Source: Pseudomonadales bacterium
Lineage (GTDB): Bacteria; Pseudomonadota; Gammaproteobacteria; Pseudomonadales; Azotimanducaceae
DNA length: 64,000 nt
Direction of reading: 5' to 3'
NCBI GenBank assembly: GCA_028281885.1
Contig: JANQJA010000020.1
Coordinates: 62,001-126,000, forward strand
In this document: positions 9,399-19,136 of the stretch, in pieces
Layout: the number at the start of each line of letters is the position of its first letter
Numbering within the stretch: the first letter of the stretch is position 1
The notes under the pieces: generated by a model
What the model saw: the letters and a program-made list of their open reading frames with translations, nothing else
What the model was told of the DNA's origin: nothing
The model's database searches: none
Program-made: the position numbers and the translations under genes

Positions 9399-10244
9399 AT
9401 GATTAGCTTCCGCCCGATCATTCATGGTGCGACTGGCCTTGTGTTATTGGCCAGCGCACCATTTTCGTATCCGGCTCCGGAAGCTGACAGTCCGGTTCAG
9501 GTGGAATCGCTGTCAGCGCCCGCTTCCCAGACCAGTAGTTCACCCGTCATCGAATACCGCCCGCCCATTGAAGAAGAGGCGGAAGCGGGCTATAGCGCCT
9601 TCGAAGCGGAGCATCAAAGGCAGCTCCTGCAGCGAGAAGTCCAGCGGTTACGCGGTCAGGTTGAAGAACTCCGCTATCAACTCGAGCAGATGCAATCCAC
9701 GCAACAGGACAGATACCTTGAGCTGGACAATCGCTTTCAGATGTTACAGCGGCAGATATCGGCGGGTGCCGCAACGGTCCCGGCTGGGGATGCTGCCCCG
9801 TCAATGGCAGATGTGACCACACCGGCGCCAGCGGTCGGGCCGGTCCCGCAGGGTGACGACGGCGAACTCTATTCGACGGCGCTTGAACTGATTCGAAATC
9901 GTCAGTACGATATGGCGATCGCCCAGCTTGATGCGTTGATTGGGCAATATCCCGATGGGGATCTGACGGCTAACGCCTACTACTGGCTGGGTGAAGTCTA
10001 TGCGGCCAAGCCCGAACCGGACTACGAAGGCGCGCGGCTCGCGTTGTCCCAGGTCATCAACGATTTCCCCGAAAGCCGCAAGGTGCCCGATGCGGCATTC
10101 AAGCTTGGCAAGGTCTATCACCTGATGGGCGACTGTGTCCGAGCGGAGCAACTGTTGAACCAGGTCGCGAATGACTATCGCGGTCGTTCCGTCGGTCAAC
10201 TGGCCGAAGATTACCTCCGGGACAAAGTCGACTGCGGCGCCTGA
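9399..10244 (+). CDS. cpoB: Cell division coordinator CpoB (YbgF)
   Basis: A 281-residue periplasmic protein with an N-terminal signal peptide (cleavage near APFSYPAPEA). A trimerising coiled coil follows (about residues 65-110, EVQRLRGQVEELRYQLEQMQ), then a linker and three TPR repeats in the last 125 residues (YSTALELIRNRQYDMAI onwards). CpoB coordinates Tol-Pal constriction with PBP1B-dependent septal peptidoglycan synthesis. It is the last Tol-Pal gene, 19 nt after pal. Confidence 0.94.
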   Translation: MISFRPIIHGATGLVLLASAPFSYPAPEADSPVQVESLSAPASQTSSSPVIEYRPPIEEEAEAGYSAFEAEHQRQLLQREVQRLRGQVEELRYQLEQMQSTQQDRYLELDNRFQMLQRQISAGAATVPAGDAAPSMADVTTPAPAVGPVPQGDDGELYSTALELIRNRQYDMAIAQLDALIGQYPDGDLTANAYYWLGEVYAAKPEPDYEGARLALSQVINDFPESRKVPDAAFKLGKVYHLMGDCVRAEQLLNQVANDYRGRSVGQLAEDYLRDKVDCGA

Positions 10245-10256
10245 GTAGGCCGCTCA

Positions 10257-10901
10257 ATGTCCACGCTTCGAATTACCGAGATCTTCAGATCGCTCCAGGG
10301 CGAGTCCAACACCGTCGGACTACCGACAACCTTCGTTCGTCTCACGGGTTGTCCGCTGCGTTGTACCTATTGCGACACCGAGTACGCGTTTCATGGTGGT
10401 CAGTCCAGGGAAATCATTGATGTGGTCGCGGAGGTCACCGGGCTTGGGGCGAAACACGTCACGGTCACGGGGGGAGAGCCCCTGGCACAGCCGGGAGTCG
10501 TGGGGCTGATGACTCAGCTGGTGGCTGCCGGCCATAGCGTTGCACTGGAAACCAGCGGCGCCCTCGATATCAGCGGCGTGCCCGCCGATGTGGTCGTTGT
10601 GCTGGATCTGAAGACGCCAGGATCGGGTGAGGTCTCGAAGAATGACTACCGAAATATTCAATACCTGAAACCGATCGATCAGGTGAAATTCGTCATCTGT
10701 GATCGCGGCGACTATGACTGGGCAGTATTCAAGACTCGTGAATACGCCCTCAATGATCGGGTGGCGGACGTGTTGTTCTCTCCCAGCTATGGAGAGCTGG
10801 AGCCTGGAGATCTGGCAGCGTGGATACTCGATGACCATTTGCCGGTGAGGCTCCAGATTCAGTTGCACAAGTTGCTTTGGGGAGACCGGCCCGGTGTCTG
10901 A
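10257..10901 (+). CDS. queE: 7-carboxy-7-deazaguanine synthase QueE
   Basis: A 214-residue radical SAM enzyme converting 6-carboxytetrahydropterin to 7-carboxy-7-deazaguanine in queuosine synthesis. The cluster motif CxxxxCxYC appears as [15 protein letters not shown] (about residues 27-41), followed by TVTGGEP for SAM contact. The N terminus [13 protein letters not shown] is the family hallmark. It overlaps queC by 8 nt, so the two steps are translationally linked. Confidence 0.96.
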   Translation: MSTLRITEIFRSLQGESNTVGLPTTFVRLTGCPLRCTYCDTEYAFHGGQSREIIDVVAEVTGLGAKHVTVTGGEPLAQPGVVGLMTQLVAAGHSVALETSGALDISGVPADVVVVLDLKTPGSGEVSKNDYRNIQYLKPIDQVKFVICDRGDYDWAVFKTREYALNDRVADVLFSPSYGELEPGDLAAWILDDHLPVRLQIQLHKLLWGDRPGV

Positions 10902-11574
10902 GCGCGCGGTGGTGTTGTTGTCGGGCGGGCTTGATTCGGCAACAGTGCTGGCCATGGCGACGGCAGCCGGCCATGAGTGTCATTGCCTGAGCTTTCAGTA
11001 TGGCCAGCGGCACGGCGCTGAGCTAGACGCCGCAAGGCGGGTGGCGAAGGCGATGGATGCAGCGTCGCATCGTATTGCGACCATCGATATTGGTGCCTTC
11101 GGCGGCTCCGCGCTAACTGACAGTTCCATTGAGGTGCCGACCGATGGTGCCGATCATGGCATTCCGGTCACCTATGTTCCGGCGCGGAATACGGTGTTTC
11201 TTTCCTATGCACTTGGGTTTGCTGAAGTGCTGGAGGCCGGGAGCATCCATATCGGTGTCAACGCCGTGGATTACTCAGGTTATCCGGATTGTCGGCCCCA
11301 GTTTATCCGGGCGTTTGAGGCGATGGCGAATCTGGCAACCCGGGCTGGCGTTGAAGGCAAGGGTGTGAAGATCGAAACGCCTCTGATTGATCTGCCGAAA
11401 GCAGAAATCATTCGCCAGGGTATGGACCTGGGCATCGATTACGGGCTGACTGTATCCTGCTATCAATTGGATCGGGACGGCCGTGCCTGCGGCGTCTGTG
11501 ACAGCTGTCGCATCAGGAAGGCCGGTTTTGCGGAAGCTAATGTCGATGACCCGACACACTATCTGCCTGGTTGA
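10894..11574 (+). CDS. queC: 7-cyano-7-deazaguanine synthase QueC
   Basis: A 226-residue ATP-dependent enzyme that turns 7-carboxy-7-deazaguanine into preQ0, the precursor of queuosine in tRNA wobble positions. The PP-loop motif [11 protein letters not shown] lies at residues about 9-19. A C-terminal zinc site is formed by SCYQLD and [14 protein letters not shown]. It begins with GTG inside the end of queE. queD and queF are not in this window. Confidence 0.97.
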   Translation: MSERAVVLLSGGLDSATVLAMATAAGHECHCLSFQYGQRHGAELDAARRVAKAMDAASHRIATIDIGAFGGSALTDSSIEVPTDGADHGIPVTYVPARNTVFLSYALGFAEVLEAGSIHIGVNAVDYSGYPDCRPQFIRAFEAMANLATRAGVEGKGVKIETPLIDLPKAEIIRQGMDLGIDYGLTVSCYQLDRDGRACGVCDSCRIRKAGFAEANVDDPTHYLPG

Positions 11575-11589
11575 ACCAAGGAGGCGACT

Positions 11590-12267
11590 TTGCTGATTCG
11601 ACTGCTGACGGCGTGTTGGCTGATGACATCGTTGGGGGCGATGGCAGAAGCCTATCCGGATCCTCGCAGATGGGAAGGGACGATCGCCGGATTTGCGCTT
11701 GAGGATGAGGTGATCGGCGATCGCAGTGGCCAGATCGTTGCCACCGGCAGTTCCAGCATGCGGTTGTGGAACCATCGTATCCACCAGGATCTCGCGCCAC
11801 TGCCGATCATCGCAAAGGGTTTTGGCGGCAGTAACATGAATGATGTGCTGTTCTATCTGGATGGCATCGTACTCAAGCACAATCCCCGGGCGGTGCTGCT
11901 TTATGAGGGGGACAACGATATCGCCCAGGGCGTCCCCAACGAAACGATCCTGCAAACCTACAAAGAGACTTTTGCACGCCTGCATGCCCATGACGCGGCC
12001 ATGCGCGTTTACATTCTGTCAGTGAAGCCCAGCCTTTCGCGCGCACATCTCTGGAGCCAGATGCAGGCCCTGAACGAGTCATTGGCAGCAATGGCGGAAA
12101 CAGATGATCGGCTGCATTACATTGATGTGACGACACCTATGCTTGATCGCGATGGGTCGATTCGGACCGACTTGTTTGTCAGCGACGATCTGCATATGAA
12201 TCAGCGAGGCTACGACATCTGGCGTGATGTTGTGGGACCGGTGCTGCGCGCAGGCGAGATACGCTAA
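11590..12267 (+). CDS. Secreted SGNH/GDSL-type hydrolase
   Basis: A 225-residue lipase/esterase-fold protein. The TTG start at 11590 is supported by a strong AAGGAGG 5 nt upstream, and it exposes an N-terminal hydrophobic signal peptide ending near AMAEA. SGNH blocks are visible: block I TGSSSMRLW (nucleophile Ser), the Gly of GFGGSN, the Asn of YEGDND, and SDDLHMNQRGY with the catalytic Asp and His. Substrate unknown; family members deacetylate or de-esterify lipids and polysaccharides. It lies 15 nt after queC and could be co-transcribed. Confidence 0.85.
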   Translation: MLIRLLTACWLMTSLGAMAEAYPDPRRWEGTIAGFALEDEVIGDRSGQIVATGSSSMRLWNHRIHQDLAPLPIIAKGFGGSNMNDVLFYLDGIVLKHNPRAVLLYEGDNDIAQGVPNETILQTYKETFARLHAHDAAMRVYILSVKPSLSRAHLWSQMQALNESLAAMAETDDRLHYIDVTTPMLDRDGSIRTDLFVSDDLHMNQRGYDIWRDVVGPVLRAGEIR

Positions 12268-12280
12268 CGGATCGCGTAGG

Positions 12281-12356
12281 TGGTGGGCCGTGGTGGGCTC
12301 GAACCACCGACCAATTGGTTAAAAGCCAACTGCTCTACCGACTGAGCTAACGGCCC
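12281..12356 (-). tRNA. tRNA-Lys (anticodon TTT)
   Basis: A 76-nt cloverleaf on the minus strand. The acceptor stem pairs GGGCCGT with ACGGCCC, the D-arm contains AGCTCAGTCGGTAGAGC, and the anticodon stem GTTGG/CCAAT holds loop CTTTTAA. The T-arm contains GGTTCGAACC. The 3' CCA is encoded (complement of 12281-12283). The anticodon TTT reads lysine codons. It lies alone between the SGNH hydrolase and the GshB-like gene. Confidence 0.98.
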
Positions 12357-12373
12357 GAAACGCGAAGGCGGGT

Positions 12374-12401
12374 ATGATACCGATCCCGGTCTAAAACTCA
12401 A
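12374..12401 (-). promoter_or_regulatory. Sigma-70-type promoter for tRNA-Lys
   Basis: On the minus strand, TTGAGT (complement of 12396-12401) and TATCAT (complement of 12374-12379) are separated by 16 nt, and the -10 box ends 17 nt before the tRNA. The -35 hexamer overlaps the stop codon of the upstream GshB-like gene, so the tRNA seems to have its own promoter immediately after that gene. Confidence 0.6.
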
Positions 12402-13333
12402 GTTTGGTTCGGGAAACCAAGGGCGCCCAGGATGCGGCAGGTCAGATCTTCGCCGGTGAGTGATTCGACGGTGGTTATACCACCCGGATTGATGACGTTG
12501 AATTCGAGTACCCAGGGGTAAACCAGATCGATTCCGGCAAACGCCGCACCCTGCTGCTGCAGGAAGGCGCCGATCTTTCTGCAGTAATTGTACTCATCAG
12601 CAGTCAGTTCGCAGGCTGTCACGTCGGCACCCTGTTCGACATTGGTGCGATGATCACGCGTCGCGGTCCTGAGATACTGGCCCACGGGTTCACCACCAGC
12701 AATCAGGACTCGCTTTTCACCTTGTTCGATTTCCTCAACATAACGTTGCAGCAGGCAGTAACGATCTTCCTCAGGTCCGCACATGGATTGCAGAATCACG
12801 TGAACGTTTGGAGAGTCCGCAGTCAGAAAATACACATCCCTGCCAAAACTTGCGGCGGGGGGTTTGACGATGAACTTTCCACCTTCACGGTGCATGATCT
12901 CGAAGAGGGTCTGCGGTGATGTGGATGCCCAGGTGTCAGGATGCCTGAAGTGTCGGGACTGACTTGCGATCAGGTACTTGCTCTTGAGGTGCATGATCGC
13001 ATCGGTGGAATTGATGACACGAATCTGCTGGGAGAGTGAAAAGAGGAGCTGCATCTTGTCGAGGAAACTGTCCCGGTGTCCCAGCGAAAGCACCCAGACG
13101 AGATCCATGGCATCGAGTGATATGGGCGAAACCTGTGGCGTGGCTGCGCCGTGCAGCAGCGGCACCTCGACCCTGAAGCCATCCGCGCAGACTATTGCCT
13201 GTTCCAGACGCAGGGTGTCGATGGGACAGAGCCAGACCTGGCAGCCGGCACGGGCCAGGGCGTTACCGAATCGCAGATAGTTACCATCCTGGAGCGTGTC
13301 GGTATCGCCGATGAGCAGGGCAAAACGTTCCAT
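12398..13333 (-). CDS. Glutathione synthetase-like ATP-grasp protein
   Basis: A 311-residue protein with the overall layout of prokaryotic GshB (about 315 residues). A pre-ATP-grasp domain is followed by an ATP-grasp fold with FIVKPPAASFGRDVYF, GEKRVLIAGGEPVGQYLR and a metal-binding LEFNVINPGG at the C terminus. GshB ligates glycine to gamma-glutamylcysteine. The glycine-rich loop after KP and the RGNLAAGG-like loop of E. coli GshB are changed (RTNVEQGAD here), so the substrate may differ. No gshA is nearby. Divergent from nadA across 118 nt. Confidence 0.72.
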   Translation of the reverse strand: MERFALLIGDTDTLQDGNYLRFGNALARAGCQVWLCPIDTLRLEQAIVCADGFRVEVPLLHGAATPQVSPISLDAMDLVWVLSLGHRDSFLDKMQLLFSLSQQIRVINSTDAIMHLKSKYLIASQSRHFRHPDTWASTSPQTLFEIMHREGGKFIVKPPAASFGRDVYFLTADSPNVHVILQSMCGPEEDRYCLLQRYVEEIEQGEKRVLIAGGEPVGQYLRTATRDHRTNVEQGADVTACELTADEYNYCRKIGAFLQQQGAAFAGIDLVYPWVLEFNVINPGGITTVESLTGEDLTCRILGALGFPNQT

Positions 13334-13418
13334 GAAAATGTCTCAACAGCCGGGCCGCCGAGTTTACCTGCATTTGACTTGAAAATTCGATGCGCGGCCG
13401 TATTAAGTAAGAGTCCGG

Positions 13419-13424
13419 TATAAT
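13419..13424 (+). promoter_or_regulatory. Possible -10 box upstream of nadA
   Basis: A perfect TATAAT lies 28 nt before the nadA ATG in the divergent spacer 13334-13451. No good -35 hexamer lies at 16-18 nt, so the promoter assignment rests on the -10 box and position only. Confidence 0.4.
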
Positions 13425-13451
13425 ATTTGGCCCGCGACAGGTTTAGTTTCT

Positions 13452-14492
13452 ATGGGCAACATCGCTTTCGAGGTTCCGCCGCATCAGAGTCATGCGCTGA
13501 CGCCGGAACAGATCGCACACTACAAGAGTGAAATCCGCGAGCTGCTTCAGGCCGAGGATGCGGTGCTGGTTGCGCACTACTATACGGATCATACGATTCA
13601 GGAACTGGCCGAAGAAACCGGCGGGTGCGTCTCGGATTCCCTTGAGATGGCTCGGTTTGGGCATCGCCACACGGCCACAACGCTAATGGTTGCCGGGGTC
13701 AGGTTCATGGGTGAGACAGCGAAGATTCTCAGTCCCGAGAAGCGCGTCCTGATGCCGACCCTGGAGGCGACCTGTTCATTGGATCTTGGTTGTCCCGCCG
13801 AAGAGTTTGCCGCGTTCTGTGATCAGCATCTGGATCGAACGGTCCTCGTCTATGCCAATACATCGGCAGCGGTCAAGGCGCGATCGGACTGGGTGGTCAC
13901 TTCCAGCAATGCGCTTGAAGTGGTTGAGCATCTGATCGGGGAGGGCGAGAAACTGCTGTGGGCACCAGACAAGTACCTGGGTCAGTACATCAAGAACGAA
14001 ACCGGGGCTGACATGGTGATGTGGGACGGCTCCTGCATCGTGCACGAGGAATTCAAGGCGAACGGCGTACTCGATCTCAAACAGGTGCATCCGGACGCCG
14101 CGGTGCTGGTGCATCCGGAGTCGCCGGCGTCAGTGGTTGAGCTGGCCGATGTGGTCGGGTCCACCACGCAGTTGATCAATGCGGTGAAGGCGCTGCCCAA
14201 CAGGAAATTTATCGTGGCGACGGATAACGGCATCTTTCACAAGATGCGGATGGCAGCACCCGACAAGACGCTCATTGAAGCCCCCACGGCCGGTCACGGT
14301 GCTACCTGTCGCAGTTGTGCCCATTGTCCGTGGATGGGCATGAATGCGCTCGACAATCTTGCCCGGACACTGCGGGATGGCAGCAATGAAATTCATGTGG
14401 ATCCCGATGTGGCCCAACGCGCATTGGTCCCGCTGGAACGCATGGTCAATTTTGCCAATTCGAACAGAATCAGGGTGAGGGGTAATACCTGA
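13452..14492 (+). CDS. nadA: Quinolinate synthase NadA
   Basis: A 346-residue enzyme that condenses iminoaspartate with dihydroxyacetone phosphate to quinolinate in NAD synthesis, using an oxygen-sensitive [4Fe-4S] cluster. Cluster cysteines are expected in [20 protein letters not shown] and the [10 protein letters not shown] segment near residue 290. The typical N-terminal LVAHYYTD is present. Normal length. nadB and nadC are not in the window. Confidence 0.97.
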   Translation: MGNIAFEVPPHQSHALTPEQIAHYKSEIRELLQAEDAVLVAHYYTDHTIQELAEETGGCVSDSLEMARFGHRHTATTLMVAGVRFMGETAKILSPEKRVLMPTLEATCSLDLGCPAEEFAAFCDQHLDRTVLVYANTSAAVKARSDWVVTSSNALEVVEHLIGEGEKLLWAPDKYLGQYIKNETGADMVMWDGSCIVHEEFKANGVLDLKQVHPDAAVLVHPESPASVVELADVVGSTTQLINAVKALPNRKFIVATDNGIFHKMRMAAPDKTLIEAPTAGHGATCRSCAHCPWMGMNALDNLARTLRDGSNEIHVDPDVAQRALVPLERMVNFANSNRIRVRGNT

Positions 14493-14495
14493 GTT

Positions 14496-15938
14496 TCAGG
14501 ATTGTTGTCGCTGTTCTTTGCGCAGTTCGTGAATCTCCTCAATGCGAGTCCTGATTCGGGCGCGTCGCTGGAAGTTTTCCTCCACCAGAGGCAGGGCGTA
14601 GCCGAGTTGGGTAATCGCCTGATCAAGATTGCCGACCAGAACGAAATATTCCGCGCGCGCTTCATGCACCCCGATAATATTGTTGGCAAGTCCGGAAGCT
14701 TCCGCCAGCTGATACCACAGATTGACATCGTTGGGGCGCGTGCTGGTCAGCTCGACAAGCACACCTTCTGCATCGCTGGCCCTTCCGTTCTTTAGCAGGA
14801 TGTCCGCGTAGGCCATGGTGAGCGGATAGTTGCCGGGTGTGATCGTCAGGGCTCGGGACAGCGTTTTCAGGGCTGCTTCGAGTTGATTGGCCTGGTCAAG
14901 GCGATCCGCTTCAGCAAGGATGAAGGCGATCTTGCCGGGATATTCATCCATTAGTGAGTTCAGCTGCCAGGCCGCACGATCGAGCTGACCGGATTGGGTC
15001 AGCGCCAGGGCCAGGCCATATTGCGCGGCGGCTCGCCTGGCGGGATCAGCGTCATCGATGCCAGCGCGCATACGGGCGATGGCGTCGGCGGCGGTGCGTG
15101 CGGTCGCCACCTGAACCCGGGCGCGCATGAGCTGGTAGTCAAGGTCTGGCTTGATTTCCACCCGCGGATACTGGGCGGCCTGGTTGTAGGAGTCGGCGAT
15201 GCGATCTTTGGTCACGGGGTGAGTGCGCAGGAACTCAGGAATTCGTTCGCCCTGGAAACGGGTGGCACGAGACAGGCGTTCGAACATATAGGCCATCGCC
15301 TGGGGATCCATGCCGGCCTTGGCGAGGGTGCGGATACCGACCCGATCAGCTTCCGATTCCCGACTTCGGCTGTACTGCAGCATCTGGTTCTGTGACAGTG
15401 CCTGGCCGGCCGTGATCGCAGCCATACCTGCTTCGCCGCCACCGGCCGCGAGGATCATGACGCCGGCCAGCAGCCCGGCGATACTGGGGAGTGACGCCTG
15501 TCTGCCCGCCTCACCCTGCCGGGCATAGTGCCGCTGACTGAGGTGAGCCAGTTCATGGGACAGGATGGCCGCAAATTCCTGCTTGGTCTGCGCATGATTG
15601 AACAGGCCATCGTGGACGCCGATGATGCCGCCCGGTGCAGCGAATGCGTTGATCGGGTCAGCGTCGAGAATGATGATGTCCAGGCGTCGGTCCTGGAGTT
15701 CGCTGTTTAATGCGAGTTCGTAACTGAGATGCTCCACGTACTCCTGTAATAGCGGATCGTCAATGGTCGGTACCTGACTGCGCAACGCGCGCAGGAAAGC
15801 CTGGCCCAGCGCCCGTTCCTGCTGCATTGATACCAGCCCGGAGGTGCGGTCGCCCAGTGTGGGCAGGTTGGGGGTTTCCGCGCAGACTGGCCCAACCGAA
15901 CATGTCAGGATGAGCAATTGAAGCAGGCGGTGCAGCAT
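14496..15938 (-). CDS. bepA: BepA-like periplasmic M48 metalloprotease with TPR domain
   Basis: The ATG complement at 15936-15938 gives a 480-residue protein with a clean signal peptide (LLQLLILTCSVGPVCA). A longer in-frame reading would bury that peptide. The M48 domain holds the zinc motif HELAH at about residue 135 and a distal glutamate in SRESEADRVG. The C-terminal half is a TPR array. E. coli BepA (487 residues) degrades or assists stalled LptD and BAM substrates at the outer membrane, and the architecture fits. Converges on nadA with 3 nt between the stops. Confidence 0.9.
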   Translation of the reverse strand: MLHRLLQLLILTCSVGPVCAETPNLPTLGDRTSGLVSMQQERALGQAFLRALRSQVPTIDDPLLQEYVEHLSYELALNSELQDRRLDIIILDADPINAFAAPGGIIGVHDGLFNHAQTKQEFAAILSHELAHLSQRHYARQGEAGRQASLPSIAGLLAGVMILAAGGGEAGMAAITAGQALSQNQMLQYSRSRESEADRVGIRTLAKAGMDPQAMAYMFERLSRATRFQGERIPEFLRTHPVTKDRIADSYNQAAQYPRVEIKPDLDYQLMRARVQVATARTAADAIARMRAGIDDADPARRAAAQYGLALALTQSGQLDRAAWQLNSLMDEYPGKIAFILAEADRLDQANQLEAALKTLSRALTITPGNYPLTMAYADILLKNGRASDAEGVLVELTSTRPNDVNLWYQLAEASGLANNIIGVHEARAEYFVLVGNLDQAITQLGYALPLVEENFQRRARIRTRIEEIHELRKEQRQQS

Positions 15939-16059
15939 AGTTTGTGGATTGTATCGCGATTGAAGGCGAACGCCCTGATTGGACCACACCTGCGCAGACA
16001 CGTTCCTTGGGCACCGGCGCAGAGAGCTTTCAAGATGCCAGGTCGGTTATACTGGCTGG

Positions 16060-16296
16060 ATGAACGATGTCACGATTGATGAATCGCTGGATGTGACCGG
16101 GCTGAATTGTCCGTTACCGCTGCTGAAGGCCAAACAGAGCCTGAATCGCCTGGAAGCAGGCAAGGTGCTGGAGGTGGTTTGCACTGACCCTGGCTCGGTC
16201 CGCGACTTCGATGTCTTTTCCCGCCAGAGTGGCCACGAGCTGCTGAAATCCGCGGAGTCTGAAGGCACCTATACCTACTGGCTGCGCAAGTCCTGA
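16060..16296 (+). CDS. tusA: TusA family sulfurtransferase
   Basis: A 78-residue protein. The ATG at 16060 gives the family's usual length; upstream in-frame codons do not look conserved. The catalytic cysteine sits in GLNCPLPLLKAK (CPxP motif, about residue 17). TusA-like proteins accept persulfide sulfur from cysteine desulfurase and pass it to tRNA thiolation or other acceptors. Standalone, upstream of dapA and divergent from bepA. Confidence 0.9.
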   Translation: MNDVTIDESLDVTGLNCPLPLLKAKQSLNRLEAGKVLEVVCTDPGSVRDFDVFSRQSGHELLKSAESEGTYTYWLRKS

Positions 16297-16369
16297 TCCA
16301 CTGCTTGGTTGTGGTGATCGTCGCCTGCCATTAACATTAGCGGCTTAATCTTTTGCCCCCCGAATAACG

Positions 16370-17245
16370 ATGATTACCGGCAGCATGGTTGCGCTCGTCA
16401 CGCCGATGGAGGCGGACGGAGCGGTTGATTTTGACAGGCTCGATGCCCTGGTGGAGTGGCATATCGCTGAAGGGACCGCAGCGATTGTTGCCGTTGGCAC
16501 GACGGGCGAGTCCGCGACACTCACCGCTGAAGAACACTGCGCCGTCATGAAACGAGTCATTGATGTGACCGCGGGCAGGATACCCGTGATTGCGGGTACG
16601 GGATCCAATTCCACACGTGAGGCAATCGAGTTCACACGGGCGGCTCGGGATCAGGGCGCGGACGCCTGTCTGCTGGTGACGCCTTACTACAACAAGCCGA
16701 CACAGGAAGGCTTGTACCAGCACCATCTTGCTATCGCCGAGGCGGTGAGCCTGCCACAGATCCTTTACAACGTGCCGGGCAGGACAGCCTGCGACATGCT
16801 GCCGGAAACCGTGGCGCGTCTGGCGGAACTTGATGACGTGATTGCCATCAAGGAAGCGACGGGTGATATCAACCGCACGCTGGAGATTCTGGAACTTTGT
16901 GGATCGAAGCTGGTCGTTTATTCGGGCGATGATGCAACCGCAGTGGATCTGATTCTTAATGGCGCGAAGGGGACCATCAGTGTGACGGCGAATATTGTGC
17001 CAGCGGCGAATGCTGCAGTTTGTAGTGCGGCGATGGCGGGTCGTGCGGATGAAGCGCGCCGGCTGAATGAGCCATTGATGAGCCTGCACAACGGCCTGTT
17101 TGTTGAAGCGAACCCCATTCCAGTGAAATGGGCTCTGGCTGAAATGGGCAGGATAGGACCGGGCATACGGCTGCCGCTCACGACCTTGTCCGGGCAGTAT
17201 CACGAAGCGGTTCGCAGCGCCATGCGACTTGCGGGCGTCGAATGA
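16370..17245 (+). CDS. dapA: 4-hydroxy-tetrahydrodipicolinate synthase
   Basis: A 291-residue TIM-barrel aldolase that condenses pyruvate with aspartate semialdehyde, the first committed step to lysine and meso-diaminopimelate. Family marks are VGTTGESATLT, the catalytic Tyr in ILYNVPGRT, and the Schiff-base Lys in AIKEATGD. Its stop overlaps the bamC start by 4 nt, and dapA-bamC is a conserved gammaproteobacterial pair. Confidence 0.97.
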   Translation: MITGSMVALVTPMEADGAVDFDRLDALVEWHIAEGTAAIVAVGTTGESATLTAEEHCAVMKRVIDVTAGRIPVIAGTGSNSTREAIEFTRAARDQGADACLLVTPYYNKPTQEGLYQHHLAIAEAVSLPQILYNVPGRTACDMLPETVARLAELDDVIAIKEATGDINRTLEILELCGSKLVVYSGDDATAVDLILNGAKGTISVTANIVPAANAAVCSAAMAGRADEARRLNEPLMSLHNGLFVEANPIPVKWALAEMGRIGPGIRLPLTTLSGQYHEAVRSAMRLAGVE

Positions 17246-18345
17246 TGCGTTGGGCGCTCACAGGGATTGTCCTGGTTCTGCTAAGCGGCTGCGGGTTTCT
17301 GGGCTGGGACGTCTACGATCGGCGCGAGGCCTATCTTGAGGCGGAGTCGATTCCCCGTGTGACCATACCGGAATCGTTGGATGAGCCGCCGTTTGAAGAT
17401 TTGCTGGTGGTGCCGAATGTACTGGACCCACGCCAGATTGCCGGCCAGAAACTGAAGCTGGGTCTGCCGGAAGCGCTCAGTACCACCTACGGTGTCGATC
17501 AGATTGTTATTAAACGCCTGGGCGAGGATCGCTGGGTGTTTGTGGACAGCCCACCAAGTATGGTCTGGCCCAAGATCCGGGGCTTCTTTGCGGCGAACCG
17601 AATTCCGTTACGTCGGACTGATCCGGCCAGCGGCGTGATGGAAACCGAGTGGCTCCTGGCCGATGGTGATACCCCACAGGCGGTACTGGAGAACCTGAAG
17701 CGATCGCGTGCGAACAGGAATGCCAAGAGCCAGCACAAGTTTCAGGTGCGCCTGGAGGCCGGCCTGAGACCTGGCAGCACGGAGGTCTACCTGGAACATC
17801 GCCAGTTACCGGCGGGTCTGCCGATTCGAAGTGATGCCGTGCAGTGGAACAATGTGTCGGACGATGATGCGCTTGAGGGTGTTTTGCTGAGCGATATTGC
17901 CTATTACCTGGGTGATCACATTAATGCGAGTCCCGCCTTCTCAGCGATGGCCAGCAACGTTGGCACGGGACAAAAGGCAGAACTTATTCTGGACAGCACG
18001 AAGCCGGTGCTCAAGTATCGTCTCTCGTTTGAGCGCGCCTGGGCGACAGTTGGCGATGCGCTTGACAGCGCCAGGATCAGTGTCGAAGACCTCGATCGAA
18101 ACGCGGCCACTTACTACGTTTATTACGATGACTCGGAAACACGTGAGCCCGGGTTCTTCCGTCGGCTGTTCTCCCGTGATGACAAGTTGCCGTTGCCGGG
18201 CAGCGCCTACCGATATGAAGTGCATCTTGATAACAGCGCTAAGCCCACTGAAGTTCACGTTGTTGTGAAAAAGGACGATGCTACCCTGGCAGACGCGTTG
18301 ATCGCCGAGAAGTTGCTCAAGATCATCAAACAGTATTCCACCTGA
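17242..18345 (+). CDS. bamC: Outer membrane protein assembly factor BamC
   Basis: A 367-residue lipoprotein with signal peptide and lipobox LLSGC (Cys at about residue 17). An unstructured segment containing the BamD-binding LVVPNVLDPRQ follows, then two helix-grip domains, matching BamC/NlpB. It is a subunit of the BAM outer-membrane protein insertion machine. Coupled to dapA as in E. coli (dapA-nlpB). Confidence 0.9.
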   Translation: MMRWALTGIVLVLLSGCGFLGWDVYDRREAYLEAESIPRVTIPESLDEPPFEDLLVVPNVLDPRQIAGQKLKLGLPEALSTTYGVDQIVIKRLGEDRWVFVDSPPSMVWPKIRGFFAANRIPLRRTDPASGVMETEWLLADGDTPQAVLENLKRSRANRNAKSQHKFQVRLEAGLRPGSTEVYLEHRQLPAGLPIRSDAVQWNNVSDDDALEGVLLSDIAYYLGDHINASPAFSAMASNVGTGQKAELILDSTKPVLKYRLSFERAWATVGDALDSARISVEDLDRNAATYYVYYDDSETREPGFFRRLFSRDDKLPLPGSAYRYEVHLDNSAKPTEVHVVVKKDDATLADALIAEKLLKIIKQYST

Positions 18346-18346
18346 A

Positions 18347-19108
18347 GTGAGAATCGCTTCCCTCGGCAGTGGCAGTCGTGGCAATGCGACCATCATTGAG
18401 GATGAGAACACCTGCGTTCTCGTCGATCTTGGCTTCTCGGTCAAGGAGACGGTCGTCCGGCTGCGTCGGCTGGGAAGGCAGCCGGAGGACATAGACGCTA
18501 TCCTGGTCACGCATGAACACGCGGATCATGTTCACGGCGTCGCGCCATTCGCGCGCAAATTCAACATTCCGGTCTATATGACGCCCGGCACCAATGCTGG
18601 TCGAAGTACCGGCGATGTGCCCCGTTGGCAGTCGGTCAATTGTCATCGCAGTTTCCGGATCGGTTCGCTGGGCGTTGAACCGGTTCCCGTTCCCCACGAT
18701 GCCAGGGAGCCCTGTCAGTACATTGTCGCCTCTGGTGGCTGCCGGGTCGGGGTGCTGACCGACCTGGGACACATTACCCCTTATGTCGCGGAACGTTACG
18801 CGGACTGTGATGCGCTCCTGCTGGAATTCAACCACGATGTCGAGATGCTTGAGCGCGGTCCGTATCCATGGCCACTCAAGCGGCGGGTCGGGGGTATGCA
18901 TGGTCATCTGAACAACAACCAGTCGGCGCAACTGTTGGCCACGGTGGAGTGCGAGCGGCTGCAGCACCTGATCGTCTGCCATATCTCCCAGCAGAATAAT
19001 CATCCTGAACTGGCTGTCGGCGCACTTGAGCCGCATCTGGATGGCTGGTCCGGTCAGTTACATGTGGCCTGCCAGAATGAGGGGTTTGACTGGATGGCGG
19101 TCGACTGA
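18347..19108 (+). CDS. MBL-fold metallo-hydrolase (YycJ/WalJ-like)
   Basis: A 253-residue metallo-beta-lactamase-fold hydrolase starting with GTG one base after bamC. The N terminus RIASLGSGSRGNATII and the metal motif THEHADHVHG (about residues 52-61) match the YycJ/COG1235 group. The group is thought to act on nucleic acid or phosphodiester substrates, and some members are 5' exonucleases. A further metal ligand is expected at FNHDVEML. The exact substrate is unknown. Confidence 0.88.
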   Translation: MRIASLGSGSRGNATIIEDENTCVLVDLGFSVKETVVRLRRLGRQPEDIDAILVTHEHADHVHGVAPFARKFNIPVYMTPGTNAGRSTGDVPRWQSVNCHRSFRIGSLGVEPVPVPHDAREPCQYIVASGGCRVGVLTDLGHITPYVAERYADCDALLLEFNHDVEMLERGPYPWPLKRRVGGMHGHLNNNQSAQLLATVECERLQHLIVCHISQQNNHPELAVGALEPHLDGWSGQLHVACQNEGFDWMAVD

Positions 19109-19136
19109 ACTCACGGCGCGTTAAGTTGCTTGCAGA

